64,000 nt of DNA from Chlorobium sp. (GTDB lineage: Bacteria; Bacteroidota; Chlorobiia; Chlorobiales; Chlorobiaceae), in the NCBI GenBank assembly GCA_028277485.1, contig JANQGE010000037.1, forward strand, positions 3,254 to 67,253. The letters are read 5' to 3'. This document shows, piece by piece, positions 25,848 to 35,290 of the stretch; position 1 is the first letter of the stretch; every line of letters begins with the position of its first letter. Under the pieces are notes generated by a model. That model had not been told where the DNA came from and did not search any database. It saw only the letters and a program-made list of their open reading frames with translations. The position numbers and the translations under genes are program-made.

Positions 25848-26708
25848 AGTGTTGTCGAGTGCATTGTTTTTTCGATTAATATATCCTGAAATCCCTATGC
25901 TCAGCTCGTAAAGCAGGATCATCGGTACGGCAATGACAAGCTGGGTGACGAGATCTGTGGACGGGGTCACGACGGCCGCGACAATCAACAGGGTGACGAT
26001 GGCGTGTTTGCGATAAAAGCGCATGAAAGCAGGGGTTAAGAGACCTATTTTGGACAGCACATATGAAATGAAGGGCAGCTCGAAGACAAGTCCGGCGGTC
26101 AGCAGAGCGCCGATAAAAAAGCTGATGTAGTCCTGTACCGCGATATTGTTTTCGATAAGGGGTGTTCCGAATCCGGCAAAGAATTTCAGCGAGATCGGCA
26201 GAAAGATAAAGTAACCGAAAGCGATTCCGGCAAAAAACGAAAGGGAAATAAACGAGATCACAAAACGGGTGGCAGCCCTTTCTTTTTCCCGCAGGCCGGG
26301 CAGGACGAATTGCCAGATCTGGTAAACGAGAAAAGGGAAAGAAAGAACAAACCCTGAGAAAAAGATAACCTGCAGGTAGAGTGATATCTGTCCATAGGGC
26401 ACCAGGTTTTGCAAGACAATTGTTTCGCTGCTGTTTTTTAATGGTGCGATCAGGATCTGGTTGACGAGTATATCCGAGAAGAATGCACAAAGGATCATTA
26501 CCACGACCAGTGCTATCCCGCTTTTGATGAGTCGTCCGCGGAGCTCGTCGAGGTGCTCGATGAAATTCATTTCCGCATCACCGGAAAGCCCGTCTTCCTC
26601 TTCGTGCCCGGTCGGTTCGGGTTTTTTCGTTTCCTTTTCTGCGGTCTCGGCTTCCATCATTTGCGAAGCGGGTGATTTCGGTCTGGAAGGCTCTGTTTCA
26701 CTCCCCAT
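25839..26708 (-). CDS. tatC: Sec-independent translocase TatC
   Basis: A 289-residue inner-membrane protein, the twin-arginine signal receptor of the Tat pathway. The core has six membrane helices and begins at MNFIEHLDELRGRL near residue 48, the family start. Other landmarks are FPFLVYQIWQFVLPGLREKER and VTPSTDLVTQ. Residues 1-47 are an extra acidic, Pro- and Glu-rich cytosolic extension that is not conserved in most TatC proteins; a start at the internal Met48 is possible. No tatA is visible in the window. Confidence 0.92.
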   Translation of the reverse strand: MGSETEPSRPKSPASQMMEAETAEKETKKPEPTGHEEEDGLSGDAEMNFIEHLDELRGRLIKSGIALVVVMILCAFFSDILVNQILIAPLKNSSETIVLQNLVPYGQISLYLQVIFFSGFVLSFPFLVYQIWQFVLPGLREKERAATRFVISFISLSFFAGIAFGYFIFLPISLKFFAGFGTPLIENNIAVQDYISFFIGALLTAGLVFELPFISYVLSKIGLLTPAFMRFYRKHAIVTLLIVAAVVTPSTDLVTQLVIAVPMILLYELSIGISGYINRKNNALDNTSR

Positions 26709-26786
26709 GCTACAGGTCGGTTGTTTGCTCGGGTAATTCCGTGTTTCTTAGGGACAAAATACAGGATTCTCACGAAACCAAAAGAA

Positions 26787-26873
26787 TACCTCTATTTATT
26801 CCGCGCTTCAATTGCTTCGTTGAACGGATGGAAAGGGTTTGAACCGCTCATGACAATAAATAGAGGCGCCTTT
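26787..26873 (+). repeat. GGGCACCTC repeat, short copy with type-B core
   Basis: An 87-base copy. The left end is eroded (AATACCTCTATTTATTCC) and the right end is AATAAATAGAGGCGCC. The core is CGCTTCAATTGCTTCGTTGA, a second sequence type shared with the copies at 35376, 59163 and 63715. It lacks the inner 28-base segment of long copies. Confidence 0.88.
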
Positions 26874-27086
26874 ATGGGGATACCCGGTTTTTTTGTTCTT
26901 TTATCATAATTTATGTAGACTATTGCCGTTGTTGTAGATCGAGCGTTTTTGACATGCTGGTCGAACGTGTTTTTTTGCCTGAAAGGAATTTTACACTTCA
27001 TTTCCGGCTTTCTATTTCAGACGGAAAGACAGAACAGTTATACCACACAGGGCACCTCAAACCGCTGAGGCACTCATAAGAATCTT
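26874..27086. other. Intergenic region upstream of the polyprenyl synthetase
   Basis: No gene is visible between the repeat copy and the polyprenyl synthetase start. A GGGCACCTCAA at 27050-27060 could be a decayed repeat left end. The promoter of the downstream operon is expected here. Confidence 0.4.
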
Positions 27087-28067
27087 ATGCCCGTGAATTT
27101 GAAAGACGTAGCTTTACCTGTTACCGAAGAGCTGAATACTTTTCGGCGGAAATACAAAACTGCACTGCAGACTGAGAACGGTCTTATTGACAAGGTTGTC
27201 CGTTACATGTTGAAGCAGCAGGGAAAACAGATTCGCCCTTTGCTGGTTATGCTCGGGGCGAAAGTCTGCGGAGGAGTTCAGGAGTCGAGTTACAGGGCCG
27301 CCGTTATGGTGGAACTGCTGCATTCCGCGACATTGATTCATGACGATGTGGTTGACGGAGCCGAAATGCGCAGGGGGCTGCTTTCCATCAATGCCTTGTG
27401 GAAGAACAAGATTTCCGTGCTTATCGGGGATTATATGCTTTCGAAAGGCCTGCTTTTTTCACTTGAAAACAAAGATTACATATTTCTGCATATGGTTTCC
27501 GACGCTGTCCGGCGTATGAGCGAAGGTGAAATACTGCAAATTCAGAAAACACGAAGTCTTGATATTACCGAGGAGGATTATCTTCGGATTATATCGGACA
27601 AGACAGCCTCGCTGCTTGCCACTTCATGTGCGATGGGAGCGGCAAGCGTTACTGAAGATGAAGAGAAGATCCAGGCGTTGAAGAATTACGGGGAGTATCT
27701 TGGACTGGCTTTTCAGATCCGTGACGATCTGCTCGACTATGCGGGTGACTCGAAACAAACCGGCAAACAGCTCGGGATAGATATAAAGGAGAAAAAGATC
27801 ACGCTTCCCCTTATTTATGCCCTTCGAAACTCGGACCGTTCCGAACAGAGAAGGATAAAATCCATACTTAAAAGCGTTAAAAAAAGAGCTACAAAAAGCC
27901 ATGAGGTTATAGAGTTTGTCAGAGCAAAGAGAGGGCTGGACTACGCAGCCGAGGTGGCAGAAGGTTTTTCCGTCAAGTCGCTTGCCGCGATAGACGGTAT
28001 GGAGAAAAACGACGCAAAACAGTCGCTTCGTTTGCTTGTTGATTTTGTGATGAAACGCCAGAATTGA
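27087..28067 (+). CDS. Trans-polyprenyl diphosphate synthase
   Basis: A 326-residue long-chain isoprenyl diphosphate synthase (IspB/octaprenyl type). The first Asp-rich motif is HDDVVDGAEMRRG (Asp86, Asp87, Asp90), and the second is FQIRDDLLDYAGD near residue 215. Also present are GKQIRPLLVML and SDKTASLLATSCAMGA. It probably makes the side chain of menaquinone or chlorobiumquinone; chain length cannot be told with certainty. A PASTA-domain protein gene follows 15 bases later. Confidence 0.9.
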   Translation: MPVNLKDVALPVTEELNTFRRKYKTALQTENGLIDKVVRYMLKQQGKQIRPLLVMLGAKVCGGVQESSYRAAVMVELLHSATLIHDDVVDGAEMRRGLLSINALWKNKISVLIGDYMLSKGLLFSLENKDYIFLHMVSDAVRRMSEGEILQIQKTRSLDITEEDYLRIISDKTASLLATSCAMGAASVTEDEEKIQALKNYGEYLGLAFQIRDDLLDYAGDSKQTGKQLGIDIKEKKITLPLIYALRNSDRSEQRRIKSILKSVKKRATKSHEVIEFVRAKRGLDYAAEVAEGFSVKSLAAIDGMEKNDAKQSLRLLVDFVMKRQN

Positions 28068-28082
28068 GAAGGCTCAGGTATT

Positions 28083-28817
28083 ATGGTAAAAAAAGCCCTT
28101 GTTGGACTTGTCCTGCTGGTGGCAGCGTATGTTGTTATGGATAAGTTTGTTATGGTGGAATATACCCGTCAGGGAGAAAGCGTGCTCGTCCCGGATGTGC
28201 AAAAGATGGGTTATGAGGATGCGCTTGGTGTATTGAGGTCTGCCGGGCTTTCGGGGAAGAAGAGCTACAACGTCCGTTACATGCGGGATGTTGATTCAAA
28301 TACCGTTATTGTCCAGCGCCCGGCTCCAAGGTCTGAGGTCAAGCCAGGAAGGACGGTTTACCTTGTGCTGAACAAACGGGAAAAGCCGAAGTTTTCTGTT
28401 CCTGATTTTTATGGCAGGCCGCTCGACGAGGTACGTCAAACCCTGGAGCGGTTTGATATTGTCCTGAAAGACATTCAGGTACAGTCAGTCTATGACCCTG
28501 CTGACGACGGCAAAGTGCTCAGCCAGTCGGTGGCGCCGAAAACCTTTGTTTCTGCAGGCTCGTCCATCTCGGTGATTGTCGGAAAAGCAGAGATGATCGA
28601 GACCGTTCAAAAAACTCCGGTGCCGGATGTTCTGGGTATGTCGCTAAAACAGGCGAGGAAGGTGATCGTTCAGAACGGGTTCAATACGGGCAACGTGTTT
28701 TATGAATACTCGACACTCCTGGTGCCGTACACGGTGATAAACCAGAAACCGGCTGTGAACACTCTTGCCGAACCCGAAAAGGTTGTTGATCTTACTGTGG
28801 TCATTGATGAAGAGTGA
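28083..28817 (+). CDS. PASTA-domain membrane protein
   Basis: A 244-residue protein with one N-terminal helix (residues 5-22) and three PASTA repeats in the periplasm. The repeats begin near VLVPDVQKMGYEDALGVL, FSVPDFYGRPLDEVRQTL and TPVPDVLGMSLKQARKVI. PASTA modules bind peptidoglycan fragments or serve as spacers in cell-wall proteins. There is no kinase or transpeptidase domain, so this is a stand-alone form. It probably shares a transcript with the upstream polyprenyl synthetase. Confidence 0.88.
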   Translation: MVKKALVGLVLLVAAYVVMDKFVMVEYTRQGESVLVPDVQKMGYEDALGVLRSAGLSGKKSYNVRYMRDVDSNTVIVQRPAPRSEVKPGRTVYLVLNKREKPKFSVPDFYGRPLDEVRQTLERFDIVLKDIQVQSVYDPADDGKVLSQSVAPKTFVSAGSSISVIVGKAEMIETVQKTPVPDVLGMSLKQARKVIVQNGFNTGNVFYEYSTLLVPYTVINQKPAVNTLAEPEKVVDLTVVIDEE

Positions 28818-28915
28818 TTGGACAGACTGGAAGTTCCGGTTTGTCAGGAAAGCGGGGCTGCTTCATGGGCAAGCGGGTCCGATGGCCGGATGAGTCCGGA
28901 TATTTCGTTTGAAAG

Positions 28916-29083
28916 CTACCGGTAGTTGGCTTTTTTATACTCTTCGCGAAGGTTTTTAATGCCGGTTGTTCTGTCGTTGCCGTCATCTATGAAACCGAAA
29001 TATTCAAGCACGATTCTGACTACAAGCCAGATGCCGGCAAAGAAGATGCTGGCGCCGCTGAGTATGTTCCTGAGTGCTCGCAT
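28916..29083 (-). CDS. Small membrane protein, hypothetical
   Basis: A 55-residue protein beginning at the ATG complementary to 29081-29083 (MRALRNILSGASIFFAGIW). One membrane helix covers about residues 8-30, followed by a charged tail ending in NLREEYKKANYR. The frame remains open upstream but loses this character. No strong ribosome binding site is present. The hydrophobic-charged layout makes a real gene plausible, but I do not recognise it. Confidence 0.45.
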   Translation of the reverse strand: MRALRNILSGASIFFAGIWLVVRIVLEYFGFIDDGNDRTTGIKNLREEYKKANYR

Positions 29084-29371
29084 TTTTGTTCTTTTGTTCT
29101 TTCGGTATATAAACGCGTCTGTGACAGCCGTCACGGTAGCAGCTGGAAAATACTGCAACTGGAAAGCTTTTGAAGATAAAAAATTATATTTTGAACGGTA
29201 ATTGCAGATTACAGTCGCAAAACACATACTTCCTGAGGGTACCTCCAACGTTGCTGCGAGTTCTGATACCATCCGAACAAGCTACGAAGCCCGCGGGTTT
29301 CGAGCACTGCCCGGTGAAGATAATATCCGGACGCCCGACAATAGATGTGCCCCTGAGTTGAACCCCTGTTC

Positions 29372-31255
29372 ATGAAAGGTTCCTCGAAAATAAAAGGCAG
29401 CTGGAACAGAAAGTTCCGGGTCTTCTTTTACATTCTGTTCAGACGAAGCAGATACTTTAAAGGCACCTCCCAGAGGTTTTTCAAGCTGACGCTTGACAAT
29501 ATACTGCTTCAACTTAATCTCAATCAGGATCTTCCTTTTCTTTTCGTTGCGATTTTTGTGGGGGTCACGACCGGTTACGTTGCGGTTGTCTTTCACGATG
29601 CCATTAAGCTTTTGAGCCACTTTTTTTTCGGAGGGCTCGAAGTTTTCGGAACCTCGATTTTAATCGAGGGGTACTGGGGGCTTCTGATGCCCCTGATACC
29701 GGCTGTCGGCGGGCTTCTTGTAGGTCTGTACAATGCCTACATCGTAAAGACGAGGCCGGGACACGGTCTTGCCAGTGTTATTAAGGCGGTTGCGCAGAAT
29801 GAGGGCACCCTGCCTCGAAGGTTGTGGCTTCACCGGACTATAACCTCCGTGCTGAGTATCGGTACGGGAGGAGGAGGAGGACGTGAGGCCCCCATTGCAC
29901 AGGTGGGCGCGGCACTTGGTTCATCGGTGGCACAGGTGCTTAGATTTTCTCCCGACAGAAAACGCACTCTTCTCGGCTGCGGTGCGGCTGCCGGTCTCGC
30001 GGCTGTTTTCAATGCCCCGATCGGGGGGGTTATGTTCGCTATCGAAGTCATACTTGGTGATTTCAGTGTCCGAACCTTCAGCCCGATTGTTGTCGCCGCG
30101 GTGGTCGGGACGGTGGTTTCAAGAAGCTACCTCGGGAATTCTCCGACTTTTCAGGTTCCTGATTACAGTCTTGTTTCCAACACGGAACTGCTGTTTTATT
30201 TTGTGCTTGGCGTTCTTGCCGGACTTTCCGCCGTCATGTTCATCAAGGTGTACTACAGAATCGAGGAGTCTTTTCAAAAAATTGAAAAAAAACGCAACAT
30301 ACCGGTCTGGGCAATGCCGGCAATAGGCGGGCTTCTAACCGGGCTTGTCTGCATGTGGCTTCCGGGGCTTTACGGTTACAGCTACGAAGTTATCGATAAC
30401 GCCGTCAGAGGGACCGAGTCATGGCTGAACATGGTTGGCATCTATCTCCTGAAGCCGGTTGTTGCGGGTTTCAGCGTCGGTTCCGGAGGTTCCGGCGGTA
30501 TGTTCGCTCCCGCGATGAAGATGGGGGCAATGCTTGGCGGCATGTTTGGTAATCTGGTGCACACTTTGTTTCCTGGAATAACGGCTGCATCAGGAGCGTA
30601 TGCTCTTGTCGGGATGGGAGCCCTGACTGCCGGAATAATTCGTGCTCCGCTGACGGTGATTCTGATTCTTTTCGAGGTAACCGGAGAATATGAGATTGTG
30701 CTGCCCATTATGTTTGCTGCGGTTACGGCAGCGTTGATAGCCCGTATTGCCTACGATTACTCTATGGAAACCTATGTGCTCGAGAAAGCAGGAGTACGTG
30801 TCGGTTATGGTATTGCGCTTTCAATTGCGGAGAATATCAGCGTGCTGGATATCATGAAAACCAATTATGTCAGGTTTCGCGACGTTACCCGGTCTGAAAA
30901 AATTATCGATGTGTTTCACAATACCCCGGAATCGAACTTTCTGGTAACGACTGAAAACGATGAATTTGTCGGTATCATCAGGCTTGAGGAAATGAGCATC
31001 CTGCTCAAGGAGGGGCCTTTTACAGGGCTTATTGCCGAGGATATCGTAAAAAAGGATGTCCCGGTGCTGTATGATACTTCAAAGCTGGACGAGGCGCTTA
31101 AATTGTTCGAGCTGACCGATTACGATACCATCCCTGTTTTGTCACGCAAGTCCGACAAGCTGCTTGGCGTTGTCCGTCAGGAACAGGCGTTTTCCTACTA
31201 CCGCAAACAGATGAACCTTTACGGTTCGGATCTCGACAGCAGGTCGGAAGCCTAA
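29372..31255 (+). CDS. ClC-family chloride channel/antiporter with CBS domains
   Basis: A 627-residue ClC protein with a roughly 480-residue membrane part and two C-terminal CBS domains (about residues 485-615), which usually sense nucleotides. The gating Glu is kept in GGREAPIAQVG near residue 168, and the GSGGSGGMFAP motif is near 370. The first selectivity motif, normally GSGIP, reads GHGLAS near 129, so the key Ser is missing. That may change ion choice. It starts with a basic 50-residue extension. Its stop overlaps that of the convergent ABC permease by 4 bases. Confidence 0.9.
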   Translation: MKGSSKIKGSWNRKFRVFFYILFRRSRYFKGTSQRFFKLTLDNILLQLNLNQDLPFLFVAIFVGVTTGYVAVVFHDAIKLLSHFFFGGLEVFGTSILIEGYWGLLMPLIPAVGGLLVGLYNAYIVKTRPGHGLASVIKAVAQNEGTLPRRLWLHRTITSVLSIGTGGGGGREAPIAQVGAALGSSVAQVLRFSPDRKRTLLGCGAAAGLAAVFNAPIGGVMFAIEVILGDFSVRTFSPIVVAAVVGTVVSRSYLGNSPTFQVPDYSLVSNTELLFYFVLGVLAGLSAVMFIKVYYRIEESFQKIEKKRNIPVWAMPAIGGLLTGLVCMWLPGLYGYSYEVIDNAVRGTESWLNMVGIYLLKPVVAGFSVGSGGSGGMFAPAMKMGAMLGGMFGNLVHTLFPGITAASGAYALVGMGALTAGIIRAPLTVILILFEVTGEYEIVLPIMFAAVTAALIARIAYDYSMETYVLEKAGVRVGYGIALSIAENISVLDIMKTNYVRFRDVTRSEKIIDVFHNTPESNFLVTTENDEFVGIIRLEEMSILLKEGPFTGLIAEDIVKKDVPVLYDTSKLDEALKLFELTDYDTIPVLSRKSDKLLGVVRQEQAFSYYRKQMNLYGSDLDSRSEA

Positions 31256-32292
31256 GCCCGGTTCAGCGTTTTTGTCAACACAAGCACCATCAGGATTGTA
31301 ACGGCCTGCATCATCATGAAGATGTCTTTCGGTACATAAGCATTCACCGTCAACCCTCCGTATTCCAGAAACCCGAACAACAGTGCTGAAGCAATAATCC
31401 ACAAAGGATGTGCGTAGGCCAGCAGTGCGACGGCGATACCGATAAACCCGATACCGCTCGTCAAGCCGGCTTCATAGAAATGTTTATAGCCGAGAACAAG
31501 ATTCGTTGCAGCCAGGCCGGCCATGGCTCCGCCCGCAGCCATGGCTTTCAGGGTATGCGTGTTTGCGTTAATGCCGGCGTATCTTGCGGCTTCCGGTTGG
31601 AGGCCTGCGGCTCTCATCTCATAACCTGCAGTGGTTTTGAAAATCATGATCCAGGTGCCCAGACATGCGATGAGGGCCAGCAGGGTGCTGGTATTTGCAG
31701 GGGATTTGTGCCAGATGCCGATGATACTGTCAAACATGGGGAGCTGTGCCGACTGGACAATTTCCGGGGTATGCACGGTTGAGGGGACAGCGAGATGCCA
31801 GGTCAGCATGTAGCCGACAAACGCCTGGACGATGAAGTTGAGCATAATCGTCGATATCACCTCGTTGATCCCGAAACGCACTTTGAGCCATCCTGCAAAC
31901 AGGGCAACGGTGCTTCCGGCAATGATGGCCGAAAACGAGCAGATGGTTATTGCCGCGAAAGGATGTGTCTGGGGAGGAAGCAAGAACCCTACGGCCGCGG
32001 CCGCAAATGCACCGGCGAGAACCTGCCCTTCACCCCCGATGTTGAGCAGCTTTACTTTGAAAGGTATCGCCACGGCAAGGCCGGCAAGCATGAGTGACGT
32101 TGTTTTGAAAACGATCTGGCCTGTTCCATAGTCCGATCCGAAGGTCATGGAAAACATTTTCTGATAAATCACCAGTGGATTGCGTCCGATTGCGACGATG
32201 AACAAGGCGCTGACAAGAATTGCGGCAGCCACGGCGAGAAGGGGAGCAACAAGCTTGAAAAGTTTGTTTTGCATGACGGGCGGGAGTTTCAT
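31252..32292 (-). CDS. Nucleoside-type ABC transporter permease (YufP-like)
   Basis: A 346-residue inner-membrane permease of the BPD-2 (RbsC/YufP) group, usually paired with a BMP-family lipoprotein for nucleoside uptake. Typical phrases include YQKMFSMTFGSDYGTGQIVFKTTSLMLAGLAVAIPFK and LLNIGGEGQVLAGAF, and the EAA-like loop AAGLQPEAARYAGIN. It overlaps the upstream ATPase gene by 4 bases. The second permease of such systems and the substrate-binding lipoprotein are not present nearby. Confidence 0.88.
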   Translation of the reverse strand: MKLPPVMQNKLFKLVAPLLAVAAAILVSALFIVAIGRNPLVIYQKMFSMTFGSDYGTGQIVFKTTSLMLAGLAVAIPFKVKLLNIGGEGQVLAGAFAAAAVGFLLPPQTHPFAAITICSFSAIIAGSTVALFAGWLKVRFGINEVISTIMLNFIVQAFVGYMLTWHLAVPSTVHTPEIVQSAQLPMFDSIIGIWHKSPANTSTLLALIACLGTWIMIFKTTAGYEMRAAGLQPEAARYAGINANTHTLKAMAAGGAMAGLAATNLVLGYKHFYEAGLTSGIGFIGIAVALLAYAHPLWIIASALLFGFLEYGGLTVNAYVPKDIFMMMQAVTILMVLVLTKTLNRA

Positions 32293-33827
32293 GTAATAAA
32301 CATGCCGATTTCTTTTTCGAAATCCTGTTCGCTGGATCTGCCTTTCCGGATTTCTTCCGTGGAAAACTCGTGACGGATTGAGCCTTTATAGAGGCAGCCT
32401 ATTCTTGACGACAACGATATGATTTCATCAAGTTCAGCCGAAACGAGGAGTATGGCAATGTTTTTATCCCTGGCCTCGATGATCTTTTTATGGATCATCT
32501 CGAGGGCTCCGATATCCACTCCCCGTGTTGGCTGGGCAAGTATGAGAAGCTTGAGCCCGGGGCGTTCGATTTCCCTTGCAAGAACTATCTTCTGCTGGTT
32601 GCCGCCCGAAAGATCGGACAGGGCAGGGTTGCTCTGTATGTCGCATCGTATATCATATTGACCGATCAAGGTGTTCGTGTAACCCCTGATGGTTTTTGCA
32701 TCGAAACCGGCAAACCGTAAGAACTTCTTTTCTCGATGACGTCCGAAGATCATGTTGTCATAGACCGAGAAGTCTTTGATTACCGCATGTTGCAAGCGAT
32801 TTTCAGGAATAAGGGATACACCGAGAGAGGCCACTTCAGCCGAACTTTTGTCGTCGAGCGGGATGTTGCTTACGGTGATCGACCCACTTGTCAGGCATCC
32901 CGGCTCGACCATGCCCCAGAGCAAGGCAAGCAGTTCGCTCTGGCCGTTGCCTTCTACTCCGGCTATGCCGTAGATTTCCCCTTCCCTTACCTTGAACGAA
33001 AGGCCGTCGAGCCTTTGTCGTCCTTTCTCATCGATGAAACCCGCCTGTGACACTTTCAGCACGGTGTTTCCGGGTTTTTCAGGAGGATTCTCGACCCTGA
33101 GCAGTACGTTTCTGCCGACCATCAGACGGGCAAGATCGCTTTTGGTGACGGCTGTGGTTGGTTCCGTGGCGACAATCCGTCCTCTGCGCATAACGCTTAC
33201 CGTGTCCGAAACGCTCAGCACTTCACCCAGCTTGTGCGTGATCAGGAGCACGGTTTTACCCTCTTTCCGGAAGGATTTGAGGGTTCTGAAAAGCTGCTCG
33301 GTTTCAGACGGCGTAAGTACTGCGGAAGGTTCATCGAGAATCAGGATGTTTGCATTGCGATAAAGAAGTTTCAGGATCTCAACACGCTGTTCTTCTCCTA
33401 CCGAAAGTTCCGATATGAAGACATCCGGGTCGATTGCCATTCCATGGCGGTCGGCAATGGATTGAATTTTCCGGGCAGCCTCTTTCCTGTTCAACAGTGA
33501 GAAGAGCGCACAGCGTTCATCGCCAAGTATGATGTTTTCTGTGACGGTCAGGCCGGGTATCAGCATGAAATGCTGGTGAACCATGCCGATCCCGGCAGCG
33601 ATAGCTTGTCGCGGGGAGTTGAACCGGACCGATTGGCCCCTGACGGAGATCGATCCCGAAGTTGGCGTGAGGAGTCCGTAAATTATCTTGGTAAGCGTGC
33701 TTTTTCCTGCACCGTTCTCGCCGACAATTGCGTGAATCGAGCCGGAGTGTATGTCGAGAGAGATATCCCGGTTGGCCCAGAATTCGCCAAACTGTTTGGA
33801 AACAGCAGATAAGCTTACCGCATTCAT
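32289..33827 (-). CDS. Nucleoside/sugar ABC transporter ATP-binding protein, tandem domains
   Basis: A 512-residue ATPase with two ABC domains. The first has a full Walker A (GENGAGKSTL), signature LSVGEEQRVEIL and Walker B ILILDEPSAVLTP. The second has the degenerate P-loop GVEGNGQSELL, as is normal in the RbsA/YufO group, and a signature LSGGNQQKIVLAREI. Its start is 4 bases after the bchC-like stop on the same strand, and its end overlaps the permease start. The three genes are therefore one operon. Confidence 0.92.
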   Translation of the reverse strand: MNAVSLSAVSKQFGEFWANRDISLDIHSGSIHAIVGENGAGKSTLTKIIYGLLTPTSGSISVRGQSVRFNSPRQAIAAGIGMVHQHFMLIPGLTVTENIILGDERCALFSLLNRKEAARKIQSIADRHGMAIDPDVFISELSVGEEQRVEILKLLYRNANILILDEPSAVLTPSETEQLFRTLKSFRKEGKTVLLITHKLGEVLSVSDTVSVMRRGRIVATEPTTAVTKSDLARLMVGRNVLLRVENPPEKPGNTVLKVSQAGFIDEKGRQRLDGLSFKVREGEIYGIAGVEGNGQSELLALLWGMVEPGCLTSGSITVSNIPLDDKSSAEVASLGVSLIPENRLQHAVIKDFSVYDNMIFGRHREKKFLRFAGFDAKTIRGYTNTLIGQYDIRCDIQSNPALSDLSGGNQQKIVLAREIERPGLKLLILAQPTRGVDIGALEMIHKKIIEARDKNIAILLVSAELDEIISLSSRIGCLYKGSIRHEFSTEEIRKGRSSEQDFEKEIGMFIT

Positions 33828-33831
33828 TCTT

Positions 33832-34788
33832 CTAAATCCAGCTGATAACGGTTTTTATCGCCTCTTTGCTGTCCAGGGCAACCCGGTAAGCAAGCTCGAA
33901 CTGATTAACCCCAAAGACATTGGTGAAGAACTTCTCACTGTCGATAGCTTCGCTTCCGAGCAATTTCTGAGAAGCAAGGATGTGCTCGTATGCTGTAATG
34001 CTGGAGCAGATAAGTACCGGCTCCTTATGCTGGATCAGCCTGTAATCATAGCCAAGCACTTCATAGTTCCCCATAAGCAGTATTGTTCCTCCCGGCTTGA
34101 GAAGGCGTATCGCCTTTTCGATCAGCAGTATGCGTCCTGTGGCTTCAATAACCAGGTCGTAAGTGTTATCGAAATCGCTTGTGAAATCGTTGACCTGCAT
34201 CGCTATGTTTTCGGCACAGGAGAGCTGTCCGCGGATACCGAAATTTTCAAGGGCATCAATCGACCCGACTCCCTTGAAACGAAGATACTCGGCAGCCATG
34301 AGGCCTACCGAGCCAAGTCCGAGTATCAGGACCCGGGACGAGCTGTTCAGGCGGGTCTTGTCAATGGCGGAAATGACGTATGCCAGCAGGCCTGTGAGGA
34401 GATCACGATGTATGGGCTGGCGTCCGAGAGGGAAAACGTTTTCCAGGGATGTGGGCACCATTTCAGCATGACAGCCGTAATAGGGATCGATTCCGCTCCA
34501 CCGGTCGCCTTTGAAAGTGTAGACAAAATCACCCGGTTTGAGCATGGTGACCTTCGGCCCGGTTTCCAGTACCTGACCGATCATCTCGCTGCCCAGCATA
34601 ATCGGGTAGTTCAGCACTTTATGTGAGACCGGCTTATTGGTTAGCAGCAGGCGGTCAAGTCCCGGTGTGATGGTTGTAGCGATCGTTTTTACAAGGATAT
34701 CTTCCGGCCTGTCGGCCAAGTAAAGGACATGGTTGAGTCTGAGTTTATTGGCTTTAGGGAGAATTATTGCCTGTGCTTGACCTTGCAT
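33832..34788 (-). CDS. bchC: BchC-like 3-hydroxyethyl bacteriochlorophyllide dehydrogenase
   Basis: A 318-residue MDR-family dehydrogenase resembling BchC, which oxidises the 3-hydroxyethyl group of bacteriochlorophyllide a to acetyl. The N-terminal domain includes ITPGLDRLLLTNK and YPIMLGSEMIGQVLETG, then CHAEMVPTSLENVFPL. The NAD-binding motif is LGLGSVGLMAAEYL near residue 155. It lacks the zinc cysteines of alcohol dehydrogenases, as BchC proteins do. It heads an operon with two ABC importer subunits. Another medium-chain dehydrogenase is possible, but the green sulfur bacterial setting favours BchC. Confidence 0.68.
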   Translation of the reverse strand: MQGQAQAIILPKANKLRLNHVLYLADRPEDILVKTIATTITPGLDRLLLTNKPVSHKVLNYPIMLGSEMIGQVLETGPKVTMLKPGDFVYTFKGDRWSGIDPYYGCHAEMVPTSLENVFPLGRQPIHRDLLTGLLAYVISAIDKTRLNSSSRVLILGLGSVGLMAAEYLRFKGVGSIDALENFGIRGQLSCAENIAMQVNDFTSDFDNTYDLVIEATGRILLIEKAIRLLKPGGTILLMGNYEVLGYDYRLIQHKEPVLICSSITAYEHILASQKLLGSEAIDSEKFFTNVFGVNQFELAYRVALDSKEAIKTVISWI

Positions 34789-34852
34789 GATGATCTGAGT
34801 GCAATGAAGAGCACTTCTCGTTGTCGTGCGCCCCGATTGGTTGAAAGATGTC

Positions 34853-35194
34853 CTATATGTTGAAAATTGAACTTAACATCCAGGAGACAAGACTGATTAC
34901 CAGTGAGCCGAGCACAGCCCACCCGAAGCTGCTGACCGAAAAGCCGTCAACCAGAGCTGCGGCAAGCATTAGCATGAGGGCATTGACAATCAGCAGAAAA
35001 AGCCCCAAAGTAACAATGATGAACGGGATGGAAAAAAAGACCAGTATCGGTTTGACTATGGCATTGATCAGACCGAGCACCAGAGCTACAAGCAGGGCCA
35101 ACCAGAAACTTTTTACGTAAATGCCGCCGAGAAGGCTGGCTGTGGCATAGACCGCAAGAGCGTTTATAAGCCATACAAGCAGTAAGTGGGTCAT
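34853..35194 (-). CDS. Phage-holin-family (PF04020-like) membrane protein
   Basis: A 113-residue membrane protein with four hydrophobic helices and the family phrases LLLVWLINALAVYATASLLGG, INAIVKPILVFFSIPFII and TLGLFLLIVNALMLMLAA. Despite its name, the family is common on chromosomes and has no proven holin role. The ATG complementary to 35192-35194, preceded by GAGGAG, is the likely start. A longer frame to 35356 runs through a repeat copy and is not credible. Confidence 0.87.
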   Translation of the reverse strand: MTHLLLVWLINALAVYATASLLGGIYVKSFWLALLVALVLGLINAIVKPILVFFSIPFIIVTLGLFLLIVNALMLMLAAALVDGFSVSSFGWAVLGSLVISLVSWMLSSIFNI

Positions 35195-35290
35195 TTTTCT
35201 CCTCTGCAAGTTATCGGTTTCTGTCATGCCTGATGAAATGTAAGGCTTTTCATGCTTAAATGTAAGCATTACCGGTCCGCCGCTGGTCAA

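Noticed and set aside
29458..29472. AAAGGCACCTCCCAGAGG as a repeat end inside the ClC gene
   Set aside because: Only 9-10 bases agree and it lies within coding sequence; probably chance.
33751..34626. 291-codon open frame on the plus strand
   Set aside because: Antisense to the BchC-like gene, which has clear domain motifs.
34801..34845. Possible further repeat copy (GAGCACTTCTCGTTGTCGTG then CGCCCCGATT)
   Set aside because: Similarity to the GGGCACCTC family is too weak and there is no right end; not listed as a copy.
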